A stretch of 64,000 nucleotides of DNA, taken from the NCBI RefSeq assembly GCF_001439805.1, contig NZ_JYLK01000004.1, positions 124,001 through 188,000 of the forward strand, given 5' to 3'. Below, one piece after another: positions 24,039 to 34,415 of this stretch. The notes under the pieces were generated by a model. The model ran no database searches. It saw only the letters and a program-made list of their open reading frames with translations, and was not told where the DNA came from. Positions within the stretch are counted from its first letter, which is position 1. Every line of letters starts with the position of its first letter. The translations under genes were made by a program, and so were the position numbers. The DNA comes from Pseudomonas trivialis (lineage in GTDB: Bacteria > Pseudomonadota > Gammaproteobacteria > Pseudomonadales > Pseudomonadaceae).

Positions 24039-25447
24039 GGTTGTCTGGCCTCGTAAATTTTTTCACCTAAGTACTCACCCGTTTTACCACCGTAAGTCGT
24101 ACCCACCCATGCGCCGGTACCTACAACAGCAGCAACGCAAATAACACCACCTACCCCTGTTGTGACGCCAAGCGCAACGCAGACCGCAGTACTGGCATAG
24201 CTGGCTGCCAATCCGGTTGCACCACCTACAGTGGTTGACCCGACGAATTTTCCTCCTTCGGTAAACTTAACCTTCTCACATGCTGCACCGGAATCCCCAT
24301 TACACACCTGCTTAACCGCCAACAACGAAGACACCCCGCCAAGCCCAATGCCGATGTACCCCCCTGCCTTCATATACTTCGTGGCACGACTAACCGCCTC
24401 CACATGAGAGGCATACCCCGGAATCTGCCCCGGCCCACCTGCCTTGTCCCAGTGATGCACCAGGCTTCGACTAGATATACCCAGGGCCGCTTTCAACTTC
24501 GGGTGATCGCCCAGGGTTGTCTGGCCGCGCAAGCGAGTGGAATTCACCAAGTGCGCATCCAGCTGTTTCAGAAGCCGCTGGCGATCCGCAAAGAACTGTG
24601 GCGATTGGAGGTGGCCGTGCAGGCGATAGCTTTGCTGATGCAAACGTTCGATAGCCTGAAGGGTACCGCGCAGATTGCTCAGATGCTTTTCCATCACCAC
24701 CGCACTGACGCCCAGCCAGGTCGAGCCATGGCCGATGAAACCGGCAATTTCAGGCCCATGGCGATGCATAAAGTCGGCTTCCTCAGGCGTCAGGGATTCC
24801 AGTGACGCCTCAACCTGTTGAGCAGCCCGCATCAGTTGCGCTTCCTGATAGGTGCAGGCGCTGTTATTCGGATCGCTGAGCACGATCAGCGAGCCGGCTT
24901 TCACAGTGCCCATGTTGGGGTTGAGCGCTTGGAACTTGCGCATTACGGCCGGATCGATTGCCGGGAAAAGTGTGGCCTCCAACGCCTCGCGGGAGGTGCT
25001 TTGGGGCACGATGTAAAAGCCGGGGTCCTCCCCTTGTACGCCGTTGAATGCTGCCGGGGTCGCGGTGCTCGAAGCGTTGTAAGCGCTGTGAGAGAGCGCA
25101 ACCTGCGGGCTTTCGGCCATTGTTCGGGGCGGCCCGGATGCCCCACTGGAAGTTCGTGGTGCCGTGTTCCGGCTCTCGTAGGTGGCCGTGTGGACCGACG
25201 GTATCAACCGGGCTTTACAAGGGCAGCCACTGTGACTATCCAGCGTACCGGCCATGAGCCTGCCGTCATTGTTGATATGGGCAATGCCGCCAATGATGGG
25301 ATAGGTGTGGCCATCTTTCCCGCAACTGACCCGATCTCCTTCATAAGCGTGGAGGAGGCCATAGAAGTTGATGCGGTTATCCCCATCCAGCACCTCCCCG
25401 CCACAGGTGGTTTTGTCACCGAGACCAATGAAATGACCTGCGCTCAT
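24035..25447 (-). CDS. PAAR-domain effector with hydrophobic C-terminal toxin
   Basis: The 470-residue protein opens with a PAAR domain (GLGDKTTCGGEV at residue 7, then VSCGKDGHTYPIIGG and SHSGCPCKA near 78), the spike tip of type VI secretion. A Ser/Ala-rich linker follows, then a LysM-like stretch (about 140-195), a helical region with IERLHQQSYRLHGHL, and a Gly/Val/Ala-rich hydrophobic tail (about 375-455). The last ~290 residues are homologous to the effector at 864-1859. The start at 25447 follows AAGGAAA; a longer frame from 25507 has no such site. The tail suggests membrane insertion. No type VI structural gene is in the window, so it depends on a remote apparatus. Confidence 0.8.
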   Translation of the reverse strand: MSAGHFIGLGDKTTCGGEVLDGDNRINFYGLLHAYEGDRVSCGKDGHTYPIIGGIAHINNDGRLMAGTLDSHSGCPCKARLIPSVHTATYESRNTAPRTSSGASGPPRTMAESPQVALSHSAYNASSTATPAAFNGVQGEDPGFYIVPQSTSREALEATLFPAIDPAVMRKFQALNPNMGTVKAGSLIVLSDPNNSACTYQEAQLMRAAQQVEASLESLTPEEADFMHRHGPEIAGFIGHGSTWLGVSAVVMEKHLSNLRGTLQAIERLHQQSYRLHGHLQSPQFFADRQRLLKQLDAHLVNSTRLRGQTTLGDHPKLKAALGISSRSLVHHWDKAGGPGQIPGYASHVEAVSRATKYMKAGGYIGIGLGGVSSLLAVKQVCNGDSGAACEKVKFTEGGKFVGSTTVGGATGLAASYASTAVCVALGVTTGVGGVICVAAVVGTGAWVGTTYGGKTGEYLGEKIYEARQP

Positions 25448-25575
25448 AACGTTTCCTTGTTCTATTCGGGCCAGCCGACAATCTTCCCTGAAACTTTGAA
25501 GAGGCACTCTCTGGACGTAAAGTCAGACGCTTCCCCAAATCATGTACTACCGGGCCTGCGTTTCATCAGCCACTC

Positions 25576-25602
25576 AAAATCGCACCACACCTTGGTGATT
25601 TT
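25576..25602. promoter_or_regulatory. Inverted repeat upstream of xylA, possible XylR site
   Basis: AAAATCGCACCA and TGGTGATTTT form an imperfect inverted repeat around a five-base centre, 67-93 bases before the xylA ATG. The position suits an activator. XylR sites in enterobacteria have a different published arrangement, so this is only a candidate. Confidence 0.35.
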
Positions 25603-25668
25603 CATAATCGGCAGGCCACGGGCCGTTGCTAGTATCCAGACACCGCCAAGAACAATAAGGAAAACGCC

Positions 25669-26985
25669 ATGCCGTACTTCCCCGGTGTCGAGAAGGTTCG
25701 CTTCGAAGGCCCAGACAGCGACGCCCCCCTCGCCTTTCGCCATTACGATGCCAACAAGCTGATCCTCGGCAAACCCATGCGCGAACACCTGCGCATGGCC
25801 GTCTGTTATTGGCACACCTTTGTGTGGCCAGGCGCGGATGTGTTTGGCGCAGGCACCTTCAAGCGGCCGTGGCAGCGCAGCGGTGATCCGATGGAAGTCG
25901 CCATTGGCAAGGCGGATGCGGCCTTCGAGTTTTTCTCCAAGCTGGGCATCGACTACTACAGCTTTCACGACACCGATGTGGCGCCCGAGGGCAGCTCGCT
26001 CAAGGAATACCGCAACCACTTTGCGCAGATGGTCGACCATCTGGAGCACCATCAGGAGCAGAGCGGTATCAAGCTGCTGTGGGGCACCGCCAACTGCTTC
26101 AGCAACCCGCGCTTCGCCGCCGGCGCCGCGAGCAACCCGGACCCGGAAGTGTTTGCCTGGGCCGCCGCCCAGGTGTTCAGTGCGATGAATGCCACGCTGC
26201 GACTCAAGGGCTCCAACTATGTGCTGTGGGGCGGCCGTGAAGGCTATGAAACCCTGCTCAACACCGACCTCAAGCGCGAGCGTGAACAGCTTGGCCGTTT
26301 CATGCGCATGGTGGTGGAGCACAAGCACAAGATCGGCTTCAAGGGCGACCTGCTGATCGAACCCAAGCCTCAGGAGCCGACCAAGCATCAGTACGATTAC
26401 GACAGCGCCACGGTGTTCGGCTTCCTGCACGAGTACGGGCTGGAGCATGAGATCAAGGTCAATATCGAGGCCAACCACGCAACGCTGGCCGGGCACAGTT
26501 TTCACCATGAAATCGCGACGGCCGTGTCCCTGGGCATTTTCGGCAGTATCGACGCCAACCGTGGCGACCCGCAGAACGGCTGGGACACCGACCAGTTTCC
26601 CAACAGCGTCGAGGAAATGACCCTGGCCACCTATGAGATCCTCAAGGCTGGCGGATTCAAAAACGGCGGCTATAACTTTGATTCCAAGGTGCGTCGCCAG
26701 AGCCTGGACGAAGTGGACCTGTTCCATGGGCATGTCGCGGCCATGGACGTGCTGGCCCTGTCGCTGGAGCGGGCGGCGGCGATGGTGCAGAACGACACGC
26801 TGCAGCAGTTCAAGGATCAGCGCTATGCCGGCTGGCAACAGCCCCTTGGCCAGGCGGTGCTGGCCGGTGAGTTCAGCCTTGAGTCGCTGGCCGAGCATGC
26901 GTTCACCCATGAGCTCAACCCGCAGGCCGTGAGTGGGCGGCAGGAGATGCTGGAGGGTGTGGTCAACCGGTTTATCTATCGGTGA
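25669..26985 (+). CDS. xylA: Xylose isomerase
   Basis: The 438-residue enzyme converts D-xylose to D-xylulose in the cytoplasm. Visible signatures are [10 protein letters not shown] near residue 101 (catalytic histidine), [14 protein letters not shown] near 185, [18 protein letters not shown] near 228 (metal ligand Glu), [17 protein letters not shown] near 265, and [19 protein letters not shown] near 295 with the aspartate ligands. The length matches family members (~440). AAGGAAAA precedes the ATG. A 255-base gap with a REPIN separates it from xylFGH, so the transporter genes may have their own promoter. No xylulokinase gene (xylB) is in the window. Confidence 0.97.
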   Translation: MPYFPGVEKVRFEGPDSDAPLAFRHYDANKLILGKPMREHLRMAVCYWHTFVWPGADVFGAGTFKRPWQRSGDPMEVAIGKADAAFEFFSKLGIDYYSFHDTDVAPEGSSLKEYRNHFAQMVDHLEHHQEQSGIKLLWGTANCFSNPRFAAGAASNPDPEVFAWAAAQVFSAMNATLRLKGSNYVLWGGREGYETLLNTDLKREREQLGRFMRMVVEHKHKIGFKGDLLIEPKPQEPTKHQYDYDSATVFGFLHEYGLEHEIKVNIEANHATLAGHSFHHEIATAVSLGIFGSIDANRGDPQNGWDTDQFPNSVEEMTLATYEILKAGGFKNGGYNFDSKVRRQSLDEVDLFHGHVAAMDVLALSLERAAAMVQNDTLQQFKDQRYAGWQQPLGQAVLAGEFSLESLAEHAFTHELNPQAVSGRQEMLEGVVNRFIYR

Positions 26986-27051
26986 GGTTTGGCTTGTGTG
27001 GTGAGCCTGCTTCTGTGGCAAGCGGGTTCATTGTGGCGAACGGGCTTGTTG

Positions 27052-27184
27052 TGGCGAGCGGGCTTGCCCCGCGTTGGGCTGCGAAGCGGCCCTGAAACCA
27101 GACGCCTCGGTTGTATCAGGTAAAACTGCGGTGTATGAATTGGGGGCCGCTTCGCGCCCCAACGCGGGGCAAGCCCGCTCGCCA
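27052..27184. repeat. REPIN between xylA and xylF
   Basis: About 133 bases begin TGGCGAGCGGGCTTGCCCCG and end with the complement; the arms extend through GCGTTGGG. Just before it, the GTGGCGA/GTGGCAA arm start is repeated twice more in degraded form (27014-27046), as if several elements arrived here. It may cut transcript levels between xylA and the transport genes. Confidence 0.88.
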
Positions 27185-27240
27185 CGACCAGTAATGTGTT
27201 TGCCTAGAGTCTTCCAACAACAATAAAAGGACGCACCACC

Positions 27241-28242
27241 ATGAAGTCATTCAAACGTACCCTGCTTGCCGCCACCCTGGCGATGCTCGCCCTGCCGGTG
27301 ATGGCCGACCCTGCGCATCCGAAGATCGGCTTTTCCATTGACGACCTGCGTCTGGAGCGCTGGTCCCGCGACCGTGATTACTTCGTGGCGGCGGCGGAAA
27401 AGCTCGATGCCAAGGTGTTTGTGCAATCGGCCGATGCCAATGAGCAAAAGCAGATTTCCCAGATCGAAAACCTGATCTCCCGGGGTGTCGACGTGATCGT
27501 GATCGTGCCGTTCAACGCCACGGTGCTGACCAACGCGGTCGCCGAGGCCAAGAAGGCCGGCATCAAGGTGGTGTCCTATGACCGCCTGATTCTCAACGCA
27601 GACATCGACGCCTACATCTCCTTCGATAACGAAAAGGTCGGCGAAATGCAGGCCAGCGGCGTGCTGCAGGCAGCGCCCAAGGGTAATTACTTCCTGCTTG
27701 GCGGCGCGCCCACCGACAACAACGCCAAGGTGCTGCGCGAAGGCCAGATGAAGGTGCTGCAACCGGCCATCGACAAAGGCGATATCAAGATTGTCGGCCA
27801 GCAGTGGGTCAAGGAATGGAACCCTACCGAAGCCCTGAGCATCGTCGAGAATGCCCTGACCCGTAACGACAACAAGATCGATGCCATCGTCGCCTCCAAC
27901 GACGCCACCGCCGGCGGCGCCATCCAGGCCCTGGCCGCGCAGAAACTGGCGGGCAAGGTGCCGATCTCCGGGCAGGACGCCGACCTCGCCGCGATCAAGC
28001 GCGTGATCGACGGCACCCAGACCATGACCGTGTACAAGCCGCTCAAGCTGATCGCCACCGAAGCCGCCAAACTTTCGGTGCAACTGGCCCGCAGCGAAAA
28101 ACCGGCCTACAGCTCGCAGTACGACAATGGCAGTAAAAAGGTCGACACCATTCTGCTGACGCCGACCCCGCTGACCAAGGCCAATGTGGACCTGCTGGTG
28201 AAGGACGGCTTCTACACCAAAGAGCAGATCGGCGGGCAGTGA
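27241..28242 (+). CDS. xylF: Xylose ABC transporter, periplasmic binding protein
   Basis: The 333-residue protein has a clear signal peptide ([22 protein letters not shown]) and the XylF sugar-binding fold: [20 protein letters not shown], then [20 protein letters not shown], and [15 protein letters not shown] near residue 220. It delivers D-xylose to XylGH in the inner membrane. AAGGA lies eleven bases before the ATG. The stop is six bases before the xylG ATG, so the three transport genes form one operon. Confidence 0.96.
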   Translation: MKSFKRTLLAATLAMLALPVMADPAHPKIGFSIDDLRLERWSRDRDYFVAAAEKLDAKVFVQSADANEQKQISQIENLISRGVDVIVIVPFNATVLTNAVAEAKKAGIKVVSYDRLILNADIDAYISFDNEKVGEMQASGVLQAAPKGNYFLLGGAPTDNNAKVLREGQMKVLQPAIDKGDIKIVGQQWVKEWNPTEALSIVENALTRNDNKIDAIVASNDATAGGAIQALAAQKLAGKVPISGQDADLAAIKRVIDGTQTMTVYKPLKLIATEAAKLSVQLARSEKPAYSSQYDNGSKKVDTILLTPTPLTKANVDLLVKDGFYTKEQIGGQ

Positions 28243-28247
28243 CCGTC

Positions 28248-29792
28248 ATGGCCGACTACCTGCTGCAAATGAACGGCATCGTCAAACGTTTTGGCGGTGT
28301 CAATGCGCTGAACGGCATCGATCTCAAGGTACGCCCCGGCGAGTGCGTGGGCCTGTGCGGCGAGAACGGTGCCGGCAAATCCACGCTGATGAAGGTGCTG
28401 TCGGCGGTCTACCCGCACGGCACCTGGGAGGGCGAAATCCTCTGGGACGGGCAGCCGCTTCAGGCCCAGTCCATCCGCGAGACCGAAGCCGCCGGCATCG
28501 TCATCATCCACCAGGAACTGACGCTGGTGCCGGACCTTTCCGTGGCCGAAAACATCTTCATGGGCCACGAACTGACCTTGCCCGGCGGGCGCATGAACTA
28601 CCCGGCGATGCTGCACCGCGCCGAAGCCCTGATGCGTGAACTGAAGGTGCCGGACATGAACGTGGCGCTGCCGGTGTCGCAGTATGGCGGCGGCTATCAG
28701 CAACTGGTGGAGATCGCCAAGGCCCTCAACAAACAGGCGCGCCTGTTGATCCTCGACGAGCCCTCCTCGGCCCTGACCCGCTCCGAAATCGAGGTGCTGC
28801 TCGACATCATCAAGGGGCTCAAGGCCAAGGGCGTGGCCTGCGTGTACATCTCTCACAAGCTCGATGAAGTGGCGGCGGTGTGTGACACCATCGCGGTGAT
28901 CCGCGACGGCAAGCACATCGCAACCACGGCCATGGCCGACATGGATATTCCGCAGATCATCACGCAGATGGTCGGGCGCGAAATGAGCAACCTCTACCCC
29001 GCCAGGCCTGATGCGGTGGGCGAAGTGATCTTCGAAGCGCGCCACGTCACCTGCTACGACGTGGACAACCCCAGGCGCAAGCGTGTCGACGATATTTCCT
29101 TCGTGCTCAAGCGTGGCGAAATTCTCGGCATCGCAGGTCTTGTGGGCGCCGGGCGCACGGAGCTGGTGTCGGCGCTGTTCGGTGCCTACCCCGGACGCTA
29201 CAGCGCCGAGGTGTGGCTGGACGGCGACGTGATCGACACGCGCACGCCGCTCAAGTCGATCCGCGCCGGGCTGTGCATGGTGCCCGAAGACCGCAAGCGC
29301 CAGGGCATCATCCCCGACCTGGGCGTGGGCCAGAACATCACCCTGGCGGTGCTCGACACCTATGCGCACCTGACGCGCATCGATGCCGAGGCCGAACTGG
29401 GCAGCATCGACCAGCAGATCGCGCGCATGCACCTGAAAACCGCCAGCCCCTTTTTGCCAATCACCAGCCTCTCCGGCGGCAACCAGCAAAAGGCGGTGCT
29501 CGCGAAAATGCTGATGGCCAAACCCAAGGTGCTGATCCTCGACGAGCCCACGCGCGGGGTGGACGTGGGCGCCAAATATGAGATCTATAAACTGATGGTC
29601 GCACTGGCAGCCGAGGGTGTGGCGATCATCATGGTGTCGTCGGAACTGGCCGAAGTGCTGGGCGTTTCGAACCGCGTGCTGGTGATCGGCGACGGCCAGC
29701 TGCGCGGCGACTTCGTCAACCAAGGCCTCACCCAGGAACAGGTGCTCGCCGCCGCGCTCAGCCAAAACAATAATGATCGGAAGACCGCCTAG
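28248..29792 (+). CDS. xylG: Xylose ABC transporter, double ATPase
   Basis: The 514-residue protein has two ABC cassettes in tandem, as in sugar importers of the Rbs/Ara/Xyl type. The first has Walker [15 protein letters not shown] near residue 38 and Walker [12 protein letters not shown]. The second has the degenerate A-loop [10 protein letters not shown] near 290 but an intact [15 protein letters not shown] and [14 protein letters not shown] 28248 was preferred to GTG 28239, which lies inside xylF. E. coli XylG is about the same length. Confidence 0.96.
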   Translation: MADYLLQMNGIVKRFGGVNALNGIDLKVRPGECVGLCGENGAGKSTLMKVLSAVYPHGTWEGEILWDGQPLQAQSIRETEAAGIVIIHQELTLVPDLSVAENIFMGHELTLPGGRMNYPAMLHRAEALMRELKVPDMNVALPVSQYGGGYQQLVEIAKALNKQARLLILDEPSSALTRSEIEVLLDIIKGLKAKGVACVYISHKLDEVAAVCDTIAVIRDGKHIATTAMADMDIPQIITQMVGREMSNLYPARPDAVGEVIFEARHVTCYDVDNPRRKRVDDISFVLKRGEILGIAGLVGAGRTELVSALFGAYPGRYSAEVWLDGDVIDTRTPLKSIRAGLCMVPEDRKRQGIIPDLGVGQNITLAVLDTYAHLTRIDAEAELGSIDQQIARMHLKTASPFLPITSLSGGNQQKAVLAKMLMAKPKVLILDEPTRGVDVGAKYEIYKLMVALAAEGVAIIMVSSELAEVLGVSNRVLVIGDGQLRGDFVNQGLTQEQVLAAALSQNNNDRKTA

Positions 29793-30929
29793 ATGAATCA
29801 GGTCAAACAGCTTTTTACCCGCTACAAAATGCTCGCGCTGGTGATCGCCGTGGCGTTCATCTGGCTGTTTTTCAGCTGGCAGACCGAAGGCGGTTTTCTC
29901 ACGCCGCGCAACCTGTCCAACCTGCTGCGGCAGATGTCGATCACCGGGATTCTGGCGTGCGGCATGGTGCTGGTGATCATCAGCGGCGAGATCGATTTGT
30001 CGGTGGGCTCGTTGCTCGGGTTGCTGGGCGGGCTGGCGGCGATTCTCGACGTGGTGTATCACGTCCCGCTGCTGGCCAACCTGAGCCTGGTGGCGTTGTG
30101 CGGGCTGATGATCGGCCTGGCCAACGGGTATATGACGGCGTATCTGCGCATCCCTTCGTTCATTGTCGGTTTGGGCGGCATGCTGGCGTTTCGCGGGATT
30201 CTGCTGGGGATCACCGGCGGCACCACCATCGCGCCGGTGTCGCCGTCGCTGGTGTATGTGGGCCAGGGTTATCTGCCGCATGGGGTGGGAATCGGGCTTG
30301 GGGTCTTGCTGTTTGCACTCACCGTGTTTCTCACCTGGAAGCAGCGGCGCAACCGCGCACTGCACGGCCTGACCGCGCATTCGCCGGTGCGTGACGGGCT
30401 GCGTGTGGTGCTGATCGGCGCGGTGCTGGCCGGGTTTGTCACCACCCTCAACAGCTACGACGGCATCCCGGTACCGGTGCTGCTGTTGCTGGCGCTGCTC
30501 GGGGTGTTCAGCTACGTCACCAGCCAGACCGTGTTCGGCCGCCGGGTGTATGCGGTGGGCAGCAACATGGAAGCCACACGGCTGTCGGGTATCAACGTGC
30601 AGGCGGTGAAGCTGTGGATCTTCGGCATCATGGGCGTGATGTGCGCCCTCGCCGGCCTGGTCAATACCGCGCGCCTGGCGGCCGGGTCGCCGTCCGCCGG
30701 GAACATGGGAGAGCTGGATGCGATTGCCGCGTGCTTTATCGGCGGCACCTCGATGCGCGGCGGTTCGGGCACGGTGTATGGCGCGCTGCTGGGCGCGCTG
30801 GTGATTACCAGCCTGGATAACGGCATGTCGATGCTGGACGTGGACAGTTACTGGCAGATGATCGTCAAGGGCAGCATCTTGGTGCTGGCGGTGTGGGTGG
30901 ATGTGAGTACACGCACGGGGCGGCGATAG
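29793..30929 (+). CDS. xylH: Xylose ABC transporter, permease
   Basis: The 378-residue inner-membrane protein has about ten hydrophobic helices and the BPD_transp_2 signature GEIDLSVGSLLGLLGG near residue 65. It begins directly after the xylG stop (TAG then ATG). It forms the channel for XylFG. The region after it to 31242 holds only repeats and no terminator I can single out apart from the long palindromes. Confidence 0.96.
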   Translation: MNQVKQLFTRYKMLALVIAVAFIWLFFSWQTEGGFLTPRNLSNLLRQMSITGILACGMVLVIISGEIDLSVGSLLGLLGGLAAILDVVYHVPLLANLSLVALCGLMIGLANGYMTAYLRIPSFIVGLGGMLAFRGILLGITGGTTIAPVSPSLVYVGQGYLPHGVGIGLGVLLFALTVFLTWKQRRNRALHGLTAHSPVRDGLRVVLIGAVLAGFVTTLNSYDGIPVPVLLLLALLGVFSYVTSQTVFGRRVYAVGSNMEATRLSGINVQAVKLWIFGIMGVMCALAGLVNTARLAAGSPSAGNMGELDAIAACFIGGTSMRGGSGTVYGALLGALVITSLDNGMSMLDVDSYWQMIVKGSILVLAVWVDVSTRTGRR

Positions 30930-30955
30930 CACCTGTAGGAGCCGGGCAAGCCCTG

Positions 30956-31180
30956 ATGCCGTTCAGTTAAGGAAAGTTTGTGGGCTTATGTGGCGAGCGG
31001 GCTTGCCCCGCGTTGGGGTGCGAAGCGCCCCCAATTAAGGAAAACACCGTGTATCTGACACTGCTCAGAGCCTGATTTTGGGGCTGCTGCGCAACCCGAC
31101 GCAGGACAAGCCTGCTCGCCACAGGGAATTTGCGCTTAACTGAACGGCATTGGGGCAAGCCCTGATGCCAGTCAGTTAAG
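30956..31180. repeat. REPIN nested in a second inverted repeat
   Basis: The core at 30991-31121 has TGGCGAGC arms as at 10.8 and 27.1 kb. It is enclosed by a perfect 16-base inverted repeat, ATGCCGTTCAGTTAAG (30956-30971) and CTTAACTGAACGGCAT (31135-31150). A further direct copy, CCTGATGCCAGTCAGTTAAG, follows to 31180. The 313 bases between xylH and the next gene contain nothing else I can identify. Confidence 0.87.
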
Positions 31181-31242
31181 CGAACGCAATGCTCAAAGTA
31201 ACGAAGATCAAATGTGGGGCGCCCCCTCAATCACGCCGGTTC

Positions 31243-32163
31243 CTATTCAAACGCCTGGCGATTTTCTGGCGTGATCAACTTGAACGGCACCCACACCACC
31301 GTCGACTCCAGCGCTTCGCCGCGCACAAGGCGCAGCGCGGTGTCCACGGCGCCACTGGCCTGGCCGGCAGCGTCCTGGAACACGCTGACCGCCATCTTGC
31401 CCTCAGCCATCAGTTTCAACCCATCCGGGGTGCCGTCGATACCGCCGACCCAATAGTCCCTGGCCTGCTTGCCGGCCTTTTCCAGCCCCATGATCGCGCC
31501 GATCGCCATTTCGTCGTTATTGGCCGCGATGATCGAAAAGTCGACGCCCTGCTTGACCCAGTCAATGACAATGGTGGCGGCCTGGCTACGCTCCCAGTTA
31601 CCGACCTTTTTCTGTACGACTTTCATCTGCGGGTATTTGGCGACGACTTTTTCCACATCCTCGGTGCGCATCAGGGAGGACGCGTTGGCCGGGTCGCCCA
31701 CCAGAATCACTACGTTGCCCTTGTAACCGGCGCGGCGCGCCAACTCTTCCATCTGCAACGTGCCCGACTCCAGCTCGTTGGAGCCGACAAAGGCAGTCTG
31801 CGCCGGCCACTTTTCCGGGTTCGGGTGGCGGTTGACGAATACCAGCGGGATCTTGGCCTCTGAAGCCAACTGCATCATTTGCGCCGCACTTTTGCCGTCA
31901 ACCATCGCAATGATGATCGCATCCACCCTGGAATTGACCAGATTACGGAATTGGCGCATCTGCAAATCGATACTGTCCTTGCCATTCTCCATAAAGATGT
32001 CGGCGTTCATGACGCCGGCCTGCTGCTGCACGCCATTGCGCAGCAAGGTCTGGAAGTTATCGTCGAACTTTGCCATCCCCACGCCCAGCAAGGGCGTGGC
32101 GGCCTGGGTGAGGCCCGGGACGAACAGCGTCGCGCCCAGCGCGAGCATTAACCATGCTTTCAT
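31243..32163 (-). CDS. Periplasmic sugar-binding protein (ribose/inositol-type)
   Basis: The 306-residue protein starts with a signal peptide (MKAWLMLALGATLFVPGLTQA) and has the Peripla_BP_4 fold of ribose, inositol and galactose binders: VNSRVDAIIIAMVDGKSA, LVFVNRHP and IIAANNDEMAIGAIMGLE. AGGAG precedes ATG 32163. No permease or ATPase gene is beside it; instead it is the last gene after a chemoreceptor and, further up, mmsA, a dehydrogenase of inositol and valine breakdown. That suggests a binding protein that feeds sensing, or an inositol-like transporter with remote partners. Confidence 0.8.
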   Translation of the reverse strand: MKAWLMLALGATLFVPGLTQAATPLLGVGMAKFDDNFQTLLRNGVQQQAGVMNADIFMENGKDSIDLQMRQFRNLVNSRVDAIIIAMVDGKSAAQMMQLASEAKIPLVFVNRHPNPEKWPAQTAFVGSNELESGTLQMEELARRAGYKGNVVILVGDPANASSLMRTEDVEKVVAKYPQMKVVQKKVGNWERSQAATIVIDWVKQGVDFSIIAANNDEMAIGAIMGLEKAGKQARDYWVGGIDGTPDGLKLMAEGKMAVSVFQDAAGQASGAVDTALRLVRGEALESTVVWVPFKLITPENRQAFE

Positions 32164-32180
32164 GTTCTGACTCCTGCGGC

Positions 32181-34166
32181 TCAAACGCTGAAATGATGGA
32201 GCAGCTCGCGCTGCACTTTGGCCATGTCCGACAGCTCCTGGCTGCTGATGGCGGATTGTTCCGCACCGCTCGCCGTCAGTTGGGCCGAATCGTTGATCTG
32301 AATGACCATCCGACTGGTTTCCTGCACCGTGGCACTTTGCTGCTCGGTGGCGGCGGCAATCTGAATATTCATGTCGCGGATACTGTCGACCGCGCCGCTC
32401 ATGGAGAGCAACAGGTCACCGGCACCCGAGGCCAGGGACACGCATTGGCTGGACTGCACCTGACTTTCGTTCATGACGTGCACCACCGAATGAATTTTTT
32501 CCTGCATGAGCCCGATCATGTCCTGGATTTCGCTGGTCGAGGTCTGGGTACGGCTGGCCAGGGAGCGCACTTCATCGGCCACCACCGCAAAACCACGCCC
32601 TTGCTCGCCGGCACGGGCCGCTTCAATCGCCGCGTTCAGGGCAAGCAGGTTGGTCTGTTCGGCAATGGTGCGAATGGCGACCACAATGCCCTCGATGTTC
32701 TGCCCGTATTTCTGCAGCTCATCGGTCACCTGCGTGGCTTTGTTCACCTGCTCGGCCTGCTGGCGGATATTGACGATGGTCTCGGCCACGCGCTCCTGCA
32801 CCCGGTGCGTGAGATCACTCGTATCGTCCACCGCCTGGCGTGTGTCCTGCGCGCGCCGCGCGACCTCTTCGACCGTGCTTTCCATCTGTGTCATGGCCGA
32901 GGCGGCCGATTGCAAGCGTTCCTTCTGCTCATCCACCACGCGGGTGGTCTGCTCGCTGTTCAAGGCATTGCTTCCAGCGGTGACGGCCAGCGCGTCGGCA
33001 GAGCTGATCAATTCACGGAAAGTCTTGCGCAAGGCCTGGGTCAATTCGTTCAGATAACCGCCCAACTCACCGAACTCATCCTTGCGGCTGACATCGAAAC
33101 TGACCCGCATGTCGCCGGCGGTAAGCGTCTTGAGCACTTCGCGAAAGGCCGCCAACGGACGCCGCAAGCTGAACGCGACCCAGGTACCAATCGCCACTGC
33201 CGCCAGCACCGCCAGCACGCACGCGATCAACAGCAAGCTGCGGCTGGTGCCAATCGTGGCATTGGCCGAGTGACTGGCCTGGTTGGCGACCTCCAGAGAC
33301 TGGCTGCCGAACTCGCCAATCCGCTCCAGGGTGGCCTTGAGCGCCGCGTCAACGGCATCGCGTTGCTGCTGCACTTGCGCCGCCAGTTTCGCCTCCACCT
33401 GATAGGCCTGGAACAGACCGTCAGGGGCGGTCAGGTCCGTGAGCAGGCGATTGACCATGACGCCGGCAATCCGCCCGACTCTCGGATCAATCGCCGTCAG
33501 GGCCTGGGCGCGCGTGCTGATCACCTCGTCCTGCAGATTGAGCACGCGCTGTAACTTATCAACGGCCGGCGTGACGGTATGAGCCGCGAAGCCATCGTAG
33601 GATTTGTTGACTTCCAGCAGCAGTTTTTCAGCGGCCGCCACCTGCTGCGGCTCGCCGGCACTGCGCGCCTGCGCGATGTAATCACGCAGATAGCTGGTCA
33701 ACTGCATCGCCTGCGCACTGCTGTAGCCCTGCAGTTTGCGTGTCGTCGCCAACTGCTGCACATGCTGCAAGTGAGACGTCATCAACGCCTGGGCCTGTTC
33801 GGCGTAGGCCCCTACCTGCTGACGCTGCTGCGCCAGGTTCGCCCGCAACGCCTCATGCTCGCCGGTATAGGCCAGGGTGCTGTCGAGCAACTGGTTGAAC
33901 TGAGCGATGCTCTCGGTAAACGGGCGCTTGCCGTCCTCGATCTGCTTGGGGTCGGCGCTGATCTGAATGGCCAGCAACGCCTGGTTGGCGCGCAGGATGT
34001 GCACGTACAACTCACTGGCGGCCCGGCTCAAGGGTGCCGATTGGCCGGTGATGATGGACAAGCGACTGCCGATGGATTGCGTGTTCTGATAGCTGATCCC
34101 TGCCATGATCAGCAGCAACAGCACCAACACCGCAAATCCGCCGATCACGCGTTGCAATATGGTCAT
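32181..34166 (-). CDS. Methyl-accepting chemotaxis protein with long helical sensor
   Basis: The 661-residue receptor has a first membrane helix (about residues 6-26), a ~280-residue, all-helical periplasmic part of the HBM type, a second helix (about 310-335), HAMP, and a cytoplasmic domain with the conserved tip [20 protein letters not shown]. The stop lies 17 bases before the sugar-binding protein gene on the same strand, which suggests joint expression and perhaps indirect sensing of sugar through that protein. HBM receptors elsewhere bind organic acids or polyamines directly, so this link is inference. Confidence 0.88.
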   Translation of the reverse strand: MTILQRVIGGFAVLVLLLLIMAGISYQNTQSIGSRLSIITGQSAPLSRAASELYVHILRANQALLAIQISADPKQIEDGKRPFTESIAQFNQLLDSTLAYTGEHEALRANLAQQRQQVGAYAEQAQALMTSHLQHVQQLATTRKLQGYSSAQAMQLTSYLRDYIAQARSAGEPQQVAAAEKLLLEVNKSYDGFAAHTVTPAVDKLQRVLNLQDEVISTRAQALTAIDPRVGRIAGVMVNRLLTDLTAPDGLFQAYQVEAKLAAQVQQQRDAVDAALKATLERIGEFGSQSLEVANQASHSANATIGTSRSLLLIACVLAVLAAVAIGTWVAFSLRRPLAAFREVLKTLTAGDMRVSFDVSRKDEFGELGGYLNELTQALRKTFRELISSADALAVTAGSNALNSEQTTRVVDEQKERLQSAASAMTQMESTVEEVARRAQDTRQAVDDTSDLTHRVQERVAETIVNIRQQAEQVNKATQVTDELQKYGQNIEGIVVAIRTIAEQTNLLALNAAIEAARAGEQGRGFAVVADEVRSLASRTQTSTSEIQDMIGLMQEKIHSVVHVMNESQVQSSQCVSLASGAGDLLLSMSGAVDSIRDMNIQIAAATEQQSATVQETSRMVIQINDSAQLTASGAEQSAISSQELSDMAKVQRELLHHFSV

Positions 34167-34310
34167 GGCTACCCCTTTTGATTTTTATTCGTTGACCTGA
34201 GCGACGACCCGGCGTGCACGTCCGATTCCGGGAGCGTTCAGCGTGCTAGTGCCTGTATCGGCTCGGCGGGCGGGGACTTGAGGCAGCAAAACGCAGTCCA
34301 GGGAGATGCA

Positions 34311-34390
34311 GAAGGGGCTTGCTCCGACAGCGCAGGTCAGCCACGGATAAAGTGACTGACACTGCGCTATCGGGAACGAGCCCCTCACAC
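34311..34390. repeat. Degenerate REPIN between mmsA and the chemoreceptor gene
   Basis: GAAGGGGCTTGCTCCGACAG and CGGGAACGAGCCCCTCACAC are decayed arms of the GTGGGAGGGGCTTGCTCCCGA family. The inner pair GCGCAGGTCAG / CTGACACTGCGC is still complementary. The 249 bases from 34167 to 34415 otherwise hold only the presumed chemoreceptor promoter. Confidence 0.7.
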
Positions 34391-34415
34391 ATTGGATAGC
34401 TGTGACGTGCAGAAC

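Noticed and set aside
28212..30932. 906-codon open frame on the minus strand
   Set aside because: Antisense to xylG and xylH, with His/Gln/Arg-rich composition and no motifs.
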